Below are positions 54,339-64,000 of a DNA stretch of 64,000 nucleotides, in pieces. Location: NCBI GenBank assembly GCA_033977485.1, contig CM066989.1, positions 34,325,095-34,389,094 of the forward strand, read 5' to 3'. Both the position numbers and the translations under genes were made by a program. The notes beneath the pieces are model-generated. The model was not told the origin of the DNA and did no database searches. It saw nothing but the letters and a program-made list of their open reading frames with translations. How positions within the stretch are numbered: the first letter of the stretch is position 1; each line of letters starts with the position of its first letter. The DNA comes from Hydrangea macrophylla. Lineage: Eukaryota; Streptophyta; Magnoliopsida; Cornales; Hydrangeaceae.

Positions 54339-55800
54339 TAATGAACTGACGATGTACGAATCGAGCTGATGAGTCAACAATGAACTACTGTGACTATCAT
54401 GGATTGGATCAACAGTTGGGCTAACCGTGACCGGAAGAAGTGACGATGCACGAATCGAGATGATGAGTCAATAGTGAACTATTGTGACTATCATGGATTG
54501 GATCAACAGTTGGACTAACCGTGACCAGAAGAACTGACGATGTACAAATCGAGATGATGAGTCAATCAGTGAACTACTGTGACTATCATGGATTGGATCA
54601 ACAGTTGGACTAACCGTGACTAGAAGAACTGACGATGTACGAATCGAGCTGATGAGTCAACAGTGAACTACTGTGACTATCATGGATTGGATCAACAGTT
54701 GGACTAACCGTGACTAGAAGAACTGACGATGTACAAATCGAGATGATGAGTCAATCAGTGAACTACTGTGACTATCATGGATTGAACTGACGATGTACGA
54801 ACCGATAAGGCGAGTCGACAGTGAACTACTGTGACTGTCATAGATTGAACTGACGATCGAACTAATCGAGAAGACGAGTCGACAGTGAACTAATGTGACT
54901 GTCGTGATTGGACTGACGATGTACGAATCGAGAAGACGAGTCGACAGTGAACTTACTGTGACTGTCGTGATTGAACTGACGATGTACGAATCGAGAAGAC
55001 GATTCGACAGTGAACTACTGTGACTGTCATGATTGAACTGACGATGTACGAATCGAGAAGATGAGTCGACAGTGAACTACTGTGACTGTCATGATTGAAC
55101 TAACGATGTACGAATCGAGAAGACGAGTCGACAGTGAACTACTGTGACTGTCATGATTGAACTAACGATGTACGAATCGAGAAGACGAGTCGACAGTGAA
55201 CTACTGTGACTGTCATGATTGAACTAACGATGTACGAATCGAGAAGACGAGTCGACAGTGAACTACTGTGACTGTCATGATTGAACTAACGATGTACGAA
55301 TCGAGATGACGAGTCGATAGTGAACTTACTATGACTGTTATAGATTGAACTGATGATGTACGAATCGAGAAGACGAGTCGACAGTGAACTTACTGTGACT
55401 GTCATGATTGAACTGACGATGTACGAATCGAGAAGACGAGTCGACAGTGAACTACTGTGACTGTCATGATTGAACTAACGATGTACGAATCGAGATGACG
55501 AGTCGACAGTGAACTACTGTGACTGTCATGATTGAACTAACGATGTACGAATCGAGATGACGAGTCGATAGTGAACTTACTATGACTGTTATAGATTGAA
55601 CTGATGATGTATGAATCGAGAAGACGAGTCGACAGTGAACTTACTGTGACTGTCATGATTGAACTAATGATGTACGAATCGAGATGATGAGTCGATAGTG
55701 AACTTACTATGACTGATGATGTACGAATCAAGAAGACGAGTCGACAGTGAACTACTGTGACTGTCGTAGATTGAACTGACGATGTACAAATCGATATGCC
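54339..55800. repeat. 62-bp / 93-bp tandem array in element B
   Basis: About five units of 93-95 bp (54339-54790) are followed by roughly 16-17 units of 62 bp (for example starts at 54973, 55035, 55097). The shared core is gaactgacgatgtacgaatc, gagaagacgagtcgacagtg and aactactgtgactgtcatg. The longer units carry an extra ~31 bp (atcaacagttggactaaccg). Each unit contains the inverted pair gacagt/actgtc. Arrays between coding region and 3' LTR are typical of Ogre/Tat elements. Short repeats of 'gatggacatggaagccc' precede it (54140-54275). Confidence 0.92.
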
Positions 55801-58249
55801 TGCTGGGGATTAAACTGAATCTGTTGGGGATGAAGCGACTCTTTCTGGGATCTCTCTTCAACTACTTCTCTTGACCGTGAACCAGGATTCAAATTCGAAT
55901 ATCTCATAGTTGATCAAATCTTGCTGGCCCGGAACCGGGATCCATCAATAGCCACTCATGGACTTATGTTGCATGGACGAGGGAAGGTAATCAAAAGCCA
56001 CGCATGGACTTATGATGGTCAACTTTCGATGGTTTGGAAAGGGATGAAATTTGCATTTGCCCTAAGTTTGGACACTTCTCATGCTGACGCCTTAACCGGT
56101 ACAGTAATGGTGTTTGGTACTCCTGCTTGTATTGGCATGCTCTTTATAACTTGATTTGAAAATTTTATTAGTCGCTGTTGACTTACACATTTGAGACTAC
56201 AACAGACTCAAAAACTTGACAGACATTGACGCACGAGGATGACATATTTGACACGAGCTCGTTTTGTCAAAACTTGATGTGCTTTTGTCATAAACGATGT
56301 ACCATTTCTCTTTTGGTGTTCACCCCTCATCTTAACATGGTAGCACTTTGCTGATAAATCTAATTTTTGAAAATTCCTCCTTAGTGATCTAGTCAATTTT
56401 CTGCTTCTTCCAGGAAGTGCTTTGAATTAGTGCCTTAGCTTTTAGAGTAAAAGGTGCTCTATTTCAAAATTTTCAAAACAACTTGGTAACTTGAAAACTC
56501 GCCCTTGGTGTGAAGGGATTGTGTTAGGCAAACGGAGTTTGCCCCTAGTTTGAGGTGTACAAAGTGGGATTCATAAGCAAACGAGGTGGGTGACCGAAGT
56601 TTGCCCCTAGTTTGGATGATGGTTTATTGGAGGTTTTGGGCAAACGAGGTAGGTGACCAAAGTTTGCCCCTTGTATGAAGGGTAGATAGTAAAAGTCAGG
56701 CAAACGAGGCGGGTAGCCGATGTTTGCCCCTAGTGTGGAAGGTGATTTTCCGGCTTGAGGCATGGACCGTGACTTTAATCTCTCAAATGCTCATAACTTT
56801 TGCCTAGGCACCAGTGAGGTGACCTAGCAAGCTCTTTTCTCTCTTTTGTTATTGCTCACCTTGGATTTAACTCTAATTTTGCCTAGGCGTCCTTTCGGAT
56901 TTTCGACCTAGCGAGTCATCCTTTTTTTTCTTTTTGTAAGTCTGCCTACGTACCCCCAAGTGGGGATCAGGTCCAACGTAGTTCGGGCCAAAGTCTTGAA
57001 GGAAGGGGGGTTGATTATGATGGTATCGACCAAACCGATGTGGTTGCCTACGTATCCCTGAGTGGGAATCAGGTCGAGCGTAGTTCAAGGCAAGGCTTGA
57101 AATAAGGGGTTTGAGGTATGAGGGTTTTTCAAACCAATCGTCAAAGAAGTTCAAACTTGAGCCACTTGTGGTAGCTTTGAATAAAAAAGATTCAGTTTCA
57201 ATCTCCCTTTCTTTTCTTTTTCTTTTTCTTTTTCTTTTTCTTTTTCTTTTTCTTTTGTTTTGAGGATTGATCCTTTTCACTTTTGCCTAGCCAGTCAATT
57301 CTTGCTTTTCATGTAGTTGATTCTTGCAAGATCCTTTAATCGCAATCTCAGAATTCCAGAATGTGCATGTCAGCTCTCGGAATTTATTTGTGGTCATTCC
57401 GTGCCGTTTGAAATGTGATCTTGGCACGTTCTTAAGATGTATCTTGAAGCGTATGATTCTCTCATCAAAATTTTCTCCAACATTTTGACTGGCTAGGGTC
57501 AGATTTTGGAAATCAACACCTTTTTCAGCTCTAACTTTTGCCTCGGTGCCCTCTCGGGTTTTCAACCTAGCGAGCCTTTTTTTTTTTTTTTTTTTCTTTT
57601 CTTTTCCCCTTTTTTTTTTGAAAGTGGAGATGAAACTTACTGAAATGTTTGGCTACCATCAAGGGCTAAGTTTGCATTGCTTTCAATCGGACAGATTGCG
57701 TGGCTCCCAATTGGATCGGGCTTAAGGCTTCGAAATGGTGGAAAAAAGGGTGTTGGGCAAGCCCCAAGTCAGTTTCAAGTATGTCTTTTCAAGATTGAGG
57801 CAAAAGCATCTTTAAATTCTTAAAGTAAGACTATTCAATTCCAGCTCTTCATCAGTGTCAGCGTGAAATCGACTTTAACCTTTCAGGATTCTTTTTTTGT
57901 TTTGTCGTAGAAAAATTATTACCAGAGTAATATCCATGGTAATTCGAAAAGTGACACTTCAGTTTAGTGATTCATGCATTTATGACTGGGCACATTAGAT
58001 TAAGCAAAATGAGATTTCATTCCATCAATAGAGAAGGTTTACAGACTTATTAACAACTCGATGACAGACAGACTTGATCACAAGACTAGAATTGAAATGG
58101 ACTCGAAACATAGAACAGACTCAACTTGACTCGACCTGGTCTCAAATGGAGTGTCTTTGCGACCCATTTATTAAAAATTTTTAGCAGAAGTTCCAAACAC
58201 CATCACTTTACTGCGTAGCTTCAACATTCATTAGCATCGACGGAAGGGA
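55801..58249 (-). other. Internal 3' region of element B, pol missing
   Basis: No coding domain is found on either strand. It contains four ~60-bp units with gtttgcccctagtttg (56520-56760) and two or three 'tgcctacgtaccc...ggggatcaggtc' units (56935-57100). It also has a (tttttc)n pyrimidine run (57195-57255) and a T-rich run (57578-57620). The first two sets are inverted homologues of 47265-47860 in element A. The pol deletion junction must therefore lie between about 57600 and 58250. An open frame at 55921-56154 (+) is unassigned. Confidence 0.65.
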
Positions 58250-59500
58250 TCATTCGATCGGTTGGTCCAAGCCAAGATAGTGGATTGGATTAGGATGGGA
58301 TACATCCTCTATGAGGTTCTGAATGTCATGGCGGAGGCGGATGCATTGATCGGTGGCATGGCCTAGATTTTGATGGTAAGCACATTGTAGGCTCATGTTG
58401 TAGTGGGAGGGTATGGGATCCGGTAGCGGTTTGTGAGGGAGGAGCTGTAGGTGGCCCTTTCTGAGTAAGTGGTCCAAGGCTGTGGAAAGAGGAACATCAA
58501 GTTTGGAGAATTCGCGAGGGCCTTTTGGGCGATTTGGCGGAATGGACTGGTATGGACGAAGGGCGCAGGCCATTGATTGGTTGCTAAGTGCATTGATATC
58601 CGGGGAGTCCAGGGAGTAGTTAGGTCTCTTGGACTGGTGTTGGGGTTCATCCTTTTTGAACTTTCCTTCTCTGATGGCATCCTCTATTCTGGTGCCGATT
58701 TCAAATAGCTCTTCGAATGTGGAGATGGATTGGTAGAATAGCTTGTCATGATATACTGGTTGCATGTTCTTGACCAGCATACGTACTTGCTCTTTCTCAA
58801 CAGGTCTGTGGATCATTTGAGCCACTTTATTCCTCCATCTGCTCAAGAATGCAGTGAAGGACTCATTGCAGTTCTGCCTGGTAGTCTCTAGATCCCGGAT
58901 GGTGATATCAAACTCTTGGTTGTAAGAGTAGTGATCAATAAAAGTTCTAGCAACGTCTTCCCAGACTCGGGTCTTGGAGGCTTCAAGGGTTAGGAACCAG
59001 GATAGTGCAGCATTCTTAAGGGTTTGCGGGAACAGCATCGCAATGTGCTCATGAGTGCAGCCCATTGATTGGAGGATGCTCATGCACAACTTGATGTGAC
59101 TTTTTGGATTCCCTGTTCCGTCAAAACGGTCGATGGCAGGCATCTTGAAATTCTCTGGCAGTTTCAGCTTGATAGGCTCAAAGAGGCCTTCCAGGTCCAA
59201 CATGTAATCATCGACCCCCTTGCTTTTCCTCAGTACGCTTTCCAACTTGTCAACCTTATCCATTTTCTCTTGAAGCTTCTTCTCATACGCAAACGGTGGG
59301 ACCCCTTGAAACCAGTCTTCCTCCCCATTATTCTCAGGTGGGGGCGCTTCAAACCCCGGTGGTGGAAACCCGGGCGGAGGTTGCGGCTGCTGCTGCTTCA
59401 ATTCTTCCATGAAACTCAAAACTTGGGCCAGGCGATCAGATTGCTGGCTTATGGTTGTTCCCAACACAGTGACCTTGTTTTCTAATTCTTCCTGATTCAT
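58250..59500 (-). CDS. gag of element B (intact)
   Basis: 416 residues from the ATG at 59500 (MNQEELENKVTVLGTTISQQ) to TGA at 58250. Upstream in-frame sequence has no ATG. An N-terminal coiled-coil-like segment (1-40) and a Pro-rich stretch (PPPGFPPPGF) precede the retrotrans_gag core. The core contains YMLDLEGLFEPIKLKLPENF, FDGTGNPKSHIKLCMSI, LSWFLTLEASKTRVW and FLSRWRNKVAQM, then EEL..IGTRIEDAIREG. A knuckle-like CAYHQNLGHATDQC sits near the end. It is clearly homologous to the gag of element A but without its stops. The product would form the particle and bind RNA. With pol absent, reverse transcriptase and integrase would have to come from elsewhere. Confidence 0.9.
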   Translation of the reverse strand: MNQEELENKVTVLGTTISQQSDRLAQVLSFMEELKQQQPQPPPGFPPPGFEAPPPENNGEEDWFQGVPPFAYEKKLQEKMDKVDKLESVLRKSKGVDDYMLDLEGLFEPIKLKLPENFKMPAIDRFDGTGNPKSHIKLCMSILQSMGCTHEHIAMLFPQTLKNAALSWFLTLEASKTRVWEDVARTFIDHYSYNQEFDITIRDLETTRQNCNESFTAFLSRWRNKVAQMIHRPVEKEQVRMLVKNMQPVYHDKLFYQSISTFEELFEIGTRIEDAIREGKFKKDEPQHQSKRPNYSLDSPDINALSNQSMACALRPYQSIPPNRPKGPREFSKLDVPLSTALDHLLRKGHLQLLPHKPLPDPIPSHYNMSLQCAYHQNLGHATDQCIRLRHDIQNLIEDVSHPNPIHYLGLDQPIE

Positions 59501-59889
59501 GTTGGAATGACTTAGCGGGCTAATTTTGACCAAATGACTGTTCGAACTTCTGACTCAGGACGAGGATCCCAGTTGCTGACTTCGGGAATCTATACTGACC
59601 TGACAGATTTCAAGAGAAAAGGGTGTATCAGGTCCTGATAGTGACGACTTTAGACAGACAAAGACAGTGATGTGGACTGACTCGAGACAGTGCGTGCAGA
59701 TTGATGGGAATAGTGCATGCATATGAGACAAGCATGCGGATGTGCGCCCTAATCTATATGATGCCCCTATTTCTAATAGGTAGCAGCTAAACAAATAAGG
59801 TCCTAACCATATAGAGTGTGCTAACCTTACTTTCCAGTACGATCACCGAGGGATAACAGGGGTTTCCAGGTTTTTATGAAAGCTTCTAG

Positions 59890-60296
59890 GAGGGACTGGG
59901 CATTTTTGGGGAATTTGGACAGAGTTTCTAGAAGAAACAGGTTAGTATGGTTATATCTGGGGTATCTGGACGGAATTTCTGGTATTTCTGGGAAATTTGA
60001 GCAGAGTTTTTGGGAGAAACGGGTTAGCGCGGTTATATCTAGGATATCTAGGCAGAGTTTCTGGGAGAAACTGGTTAATGCGGTTATATCTGGGATATCT
60101 GGGCAGAGTTTCCGGGAGAAACTGGTAAGTATGGTTATATCTGGGACATCTGGACAGAGTTTCTGGGAGAAACTGGTAAGTACGGTTATATCTGGGATAT
60201 CTGGGCAGAGTTTCCGGGAGAAACTGGTAAGTACGGTTATATCTGGGATATTTGGGCAGAGTTTCTGGGAGAAACTGGTAAGTACGGTGATAGTGA
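59890..60296 (-). repeat. 51-bp leader repeats of element B
   Basis: Seven or so units with gagaaactgg landmarks at 60065, 60116, 60167 and 60218, an exact 51-bp period. Because 51 is a multiple of three, a 157-residue repetitive open frame appears on the minus strand and a 202-residue one on the + strand. Both look like by-products. Homologous to 37185-37307 and 40236-40400. Confidence 0.85.
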
Positions 60297-60884
60297 TCAT
60301 ACTTTCTAGCAGGTTTTCATACTCCTATGTCTCAAGACCGACAAACAAGGTTTGCGGTGTATATCTTTGTGAACGTGGGGCAGACATCCTTGTCATGGTG
60401 CCTAGGCAGGTCAACCCAATGTGGTTACATGTGAGTGATTGCCTTGGGAATCATAAGAAAGAGGTTCTGTTCTATGCCACATAAGCGTCTACACTGCACA
60501 GGTAATCCCGTTAGGGCATATAGCAGTTATATCATATTGTCCTATCTGAGAAATAAATGAACAGTCCTATGAAAGGTTCTACAGGAGTCTATATGCAAAG
60601 GCTGGGTTTAGTCAAAGAGGGTCCGTTGACGAGAGTTCCAATATACCGTCGGAGAGACAGTACGGAGGTTTTTACTCTTTTTGATATACCTTGGAAGGTA
60701 CAGTATCAACGGTGACTTGTGCCCTGGCACAGCAAGACCTGAACAATGTCAGCGCCGCATTTCAGACACAGTCGAAGGGGAGGAAATGCAAGAGTGCAAT
60801 GCGGTGAACCAAACACAGTAAAAAGATGATTTTAAGGATGCTTCTTATGAGTCAAACCTCTGTATTATTTGTTTTAAAATAAAA
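60297..60884 (-). other. Untranslated leader of element B
   Basis: Sequence between PBS and 51-bp repeats, homologous (inverted) to element A 36600-37180 (for example gaaccttt cataggactgtt and ggaaggtacagtatcaacgg phrases). No gene. Confidence 0.7.
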
Positions 60885-60903
60885 GTCCCCAGCAGAGTCG
60901 CCA
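60885..60903 (-). promoter_or_regulatory. Primer-binding site of element B
   Basis: On the minus strand tggcgactctgctggggac lies three bases inside the 5' LTR end. It is identical to the element A site over 18 bases and tRNA-Arg-like. Confidence 0.85.
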
Positions 60904-60906
60904 GAT

Positions 60907-63900
60907 TGTGGATACCGGAATCGGACCACTTCTCTCTTGTTCGAGATTGTTTTGAAATTGATTTGAATCAAAGAAAGAAAACGAAAGGTCTGTTGAAAAC
61001 AGATACAGAGTCGCCACTTGGTCTTTAAGGAACCAAGAAACCTAATTTTGACTCACCCAAGCGGATAAGGGCACCGGCCCTTCATAACCAAAGAACTTGG
61101 TTCGGGGTTTTGGTACGAGAGAGGAAGGAGCCTTTGTCGCGACTAAAACACCCTCAACTCGCCCCATCTTTCGACGGGCCTCAATTAGCATCCAAATGAT
61201 CATCTTATACTATGTATGGTTCGGCAATTAATACTATGATAGTATATTACATTACATAAGAAACTTGAAAATGGAAGATCTAAAGATAAAATATCATTCA
61301 TAAGATCTAAATCAAATATCATGCAATGTAAAGTGAAAGATCACACAAATAAACCTAGGAAAAATCGTCTAATCATATATCAATTAATCAAGTTTTCCTA
61401 ATCTAAAGGGGGACATGAATTGTTCTTGAAACAAATTAACAAAGAAATCAAAATATGCTTAGCAAACTAGTATGATGCATGTTATTCTTTTGAGAAAAGA
61501 AGACCTCTCAATCCCCGGGACGGATGAGAAAGGATGATTAGATCAAGGGGAAGCATGAACGTGTGATCAAGTTCATTCCTTATAACCTTCTTAGATTAAG
61601 AGTTACAAAAACCCCAAATCTTTGCATGGATGCAATGTATGTATCTAAAATGTGCCAAGGTTGTAGTGTGCTTTGTGTTCATGGATTCCTAGAATGACTT
61701 AGAAGTCTAAAATGTGTATGAATGGATGAATGAAATCAACATGGGATATGTACAAATGTAGTATGAACTACTTCCTAAGATATGGGCTAATTTGGAATGC
61801 ATATGAGCATCAAATCAAAGAATAAAAGTTGAAATGTGCTTGCTGTGAATAGTGGACAGACTGCATGTGTTACTTTGCAACATTATAATGGGAGGTCAAA
61901 CGTGTCTAGAAAAATGTGAGAAAAATCAGAGATCATCCTTACTGTGTCTAGAAAATAACCCAAAAAGCCGAACATCAATAGCTATCACAGATTAAAAGAA
62001 AAAAATCAGAATGTACACATGACTCAGAAACAAATGCTGCACTGTTGACTGATTTTGTATGATTTTTTATAAATCAAAGAAAAGGGTTATGAGGACCCAT
62101 TATATACCAAAAGTTTCCTAAGACACCCAAGTTTTATAAAAAAAAATAGAAAAGATATATGTACAGTGATGAAAATGTCCAGAATAGGTGCAAGAAGTTG
62201 GGTGAACATTCTGTGAGAACAGAGGCAGATTATGAATATGAACTTCTCACATCCAAAACAAATACTTTCACATTTCTATAATTGATGGGGAAAATTGGGG
62301 ATAAACTATGATGTCTTAGGAAGAGTTTCCAAGTGGTTTCATCATCATAACTCAAGTATTTAATTCAAAACAAATCTTTGAATCTGAACAGCTCACTGTT
62401 TTGGATCATTCTTGAAAAAAATGGTTTTGGGTTTGAAATAGAGTTTGAGTTCTTGATTGGGGGTTTTGAAATAGATGTTCAAAGCATGAACTTAAACTCT
62501 TGAGATGACCATGTGACCACTTAGAACCTCATCCAACCTTGAATCATCAAAGAACTCCCAATATTATTGGAGAGATTCATTCTTATTTTGAACATAACTT
62601 CAATACATCCCAAGAATACCTTGGAAGTATTGAGGTTATGATCATCATCTATCAAACATGTTTTTGAGGTCAAGAGCTACTATCCATAAGGATTCACTCA
62701 CCCCAAACTTCATGTCATCACTTAGATGATGATGAACTAGTAAGTAAATAAAGAAAAGAAAAAGAAATGAGATAAGGAGAGATGAACATATATATAATCA
62801 AAGCAAGTAAATAGCAATCAATAGATGATAATCAATGTGATTTTGGACTTGTAGCTTGGTGTTTCACTCATAGATTTTGACATTTGGACATGGAAGTGGC
62901 TTCCTAACTCAAGAATGCTCAAGAATGTGGGTTGGAATGGACTTTGAATGTGAAGTATATAGAAGGATAATGAAAGAAATCAAGAATAAAACTCACTTTC
63001 TTATGGAAAATCAATGGGAGAAGCTCCCTTTCTCTCTTCTAAACCTATCTCTATCTCTCTTCTTCTCTACAACTTTCAAGCTTTGCACTTGGCCCCCCCA
63101 AAATGAAGAGCAATGGGGGGTTTAAATAGGCCAATTTGGGGTGGTTTTGGGGTTTTAGAAGTACTCCCATTGGTCCCAAACAACTGTGAACATAAAACTA
63201 CGTCGTTTTGGCTTTCAATTAATCAAATTGGACCCCCAAAAAAATTACAAAAATGGACTCTGCGAGGGATGAGTGCCGCGGCGGCAGTGCTCCTCTGAAG
63301 CCCAGAAAATTACGTTTAGGCCCCCAGAGGTTCCGGTATTCGCGAAAAGGCCCTATTTCGTCCGAAATTCACAGAAAATGCATACGAACTCCAAATTGAG
63401 GTTGTGATATACCGTTGGAAAGGTAATGGAGTCTACTTTACATACAAAATAGTTCGGGGATAGGTGACTTTGAAAAGTTTTGCGGTATTCGCGATAAATG
63501 CTGATTTGATCGCCTTTTTCGCCTTCGGAAATTCAAAATAAATTCGTTTAAATCCAGGAATTATGTGCGATATACCGTTGGAAAGCTATTGACCTCTAGT
63601 ATCCATGAAAAATATTTGAAAATTGTTTCGGTGCCCCGATTCCAAAGTCAAATCTTGGTCAAATTGGTCAAACCTGGGATTCCCGGGAAGTTCTGGGAAC
63701 CTCCGGGAGCTCCCAGGAGCCGACGTTTTCGCTCGATTCTCTTTTAAAACTCATTTAAATACTTTTCTAATGATTCCGGTGAATTTGGACGATTTTGGTC
63801 AAACTTGGTCAAACCTTGGTCAAACCTGGTCAAACCTTGGTCAAACCGGTCAACGGGGACTTTCGGGGAACTTCCGGGACTTCCGGGGGTCTCTGGGAGC

Positions 63901-64000
63901 TGACGATTTCATCCAGTTTTACTTAAAAACTCATTTTATCATTTTTCTTACGACATAGCATGTTTTCAGAACTTCGGGACCAAATCTGGGAGTCTTCGGG
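60907..64000 (-). repeat. 5' LTR of element B (right copy, cut by window edge)
   Basis: 3094 bp visible of about 3240. It is collinear with 50317-53444. Differences seen: single-base changes near 62559, 63348, 63454, 63465, 63786 and 63862, one instead of three 22-bp GC units, and one extra ggtcaaactt unit near 63797. Confidence 0.9.

Larger units (their letters stand above)
50317..64000 (-). mobile_element. Element B: young gag-only Tat/Ogre-like retrotransposon (TR-GAG type)
   Basis: Two direct LTRs (50317-53587, and 60907 to beyond the window) flank a 7.3-kb internal region read on the minus strand. Its order is PBS (60903-60885), 51-bp leader repeats, one intact gag ORF (59500-58250), post-pol-like repeats, a 62/93-bp array (55800-54339), PPT (53603-53588), 3' LTR. 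Protease, RT, RNase H and integrase are all absent: gag runs within about 650 bp into sequence homologous to DNA lying after integrase in element A. The LTRs differ by about six substitutions and two repeat-number indels over ~3.1 kb, so insertion is recent. The last ~143 bp of the right LTR lie outside the window. Confidence 0.88.

Noticed and set aside
54339..55800. CRISPR-like regular repeat
   Set aside because: Units are contiguous with no unique spacers, the genome is a plant's, and the array lies inside an LTR retrotransposon.
55921..56154. 77-codon + strand frame in element B
   Set aside because: No recognisable domain, no partner in element A, and it lies in repeat-rich non-coding DNA.
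59069..59485. 138-codon + strand frame
   Set aside because: It is antisense to the intact gag of element B.

Overview
This window is nuclear DNA from a flowering plant, most likely a eudicot. It carries a plant-type RPS3 gene with six exons, an intact wall-associated receptor-like kinase (WAK family), and many plant transposable elements: Tat/Ogre-lineage Ty3 retrotransposons, CACTA (En/Spm), hAT and Helitron-like elements, a LINE and copia relics. The sequence is AT-rich, with many microsatellites and nested insertions. I cannot name the species.

Only two host genes are supported. RPS3 (exons between 2995 and 9538, + strand) encodes a 234-residue 40S ribosomal protein S3. Its promoter-proximal DNA has a telo-box and a CT tract, and its introns hold two hAT-like elements and one MITE, each with a recognisable target-site duplication. 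The WAK-like gene (22419..27636, + strand, three exons) encodes a 735-residue receptor kinase with signal peptide, GUB_WAK-type ectodomain, EGF repeats, one transmembrane helix and an RD-type kinase domain. No bacterial-style operon, CRISPR array or RNA gene was seen.

Layout. 1-2800: copia relics and a Helitron-like 3' end. 2.9-9.5 kb: RPS3. 9.5-13.6 kb: intergenic DNA with a 34-bp poly-G run, a degenerate LINE (minus strand) and a copia RNase H relic. 14.1-18.07 kb: a tandem array of about 22 monomers of ~178 bp, organised as a ~2.3-kb higher-order repeat. 18.1-20.02 kb: the decayed transposase and right terminus of a CACTA element. 22.4-27.6 kb: the WAK-like gene. 30.2 to about 49.5 kb: element A, an old + strand Tat/Ogre-type retrotransposon with mutated gag, protease, G-patch-like, RT, two RNase H and integrase regions, followed by an antisense plant-mobile-domain-like ORF. 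Its 5' LTR carries a CACTA element, and its leader carries a 2.9-kb solo LTR with a perfect 5-bp duplication. 50.3 kb to beyond the window: element B, a young minus-strand relative with near-identical 3.1-3.3-kb LTRs, an intact gag ORF, no pol, and a large 62/93-bp tandem array before its 3' LTR.

Elements A and B share the same primer-binding site (tRNA-Arg-like), homologous gag, 51-bp leader repeats and post-pol repeats. B therefore looks like a gag-only (TR-GAG type) derivative that would depend on an autonomous relative. The strongest leads are the higher-order satellite, the young gag-only element whose two LTRs differ in a GC-rich minisatellite, and the antisense PMD-like ORF.
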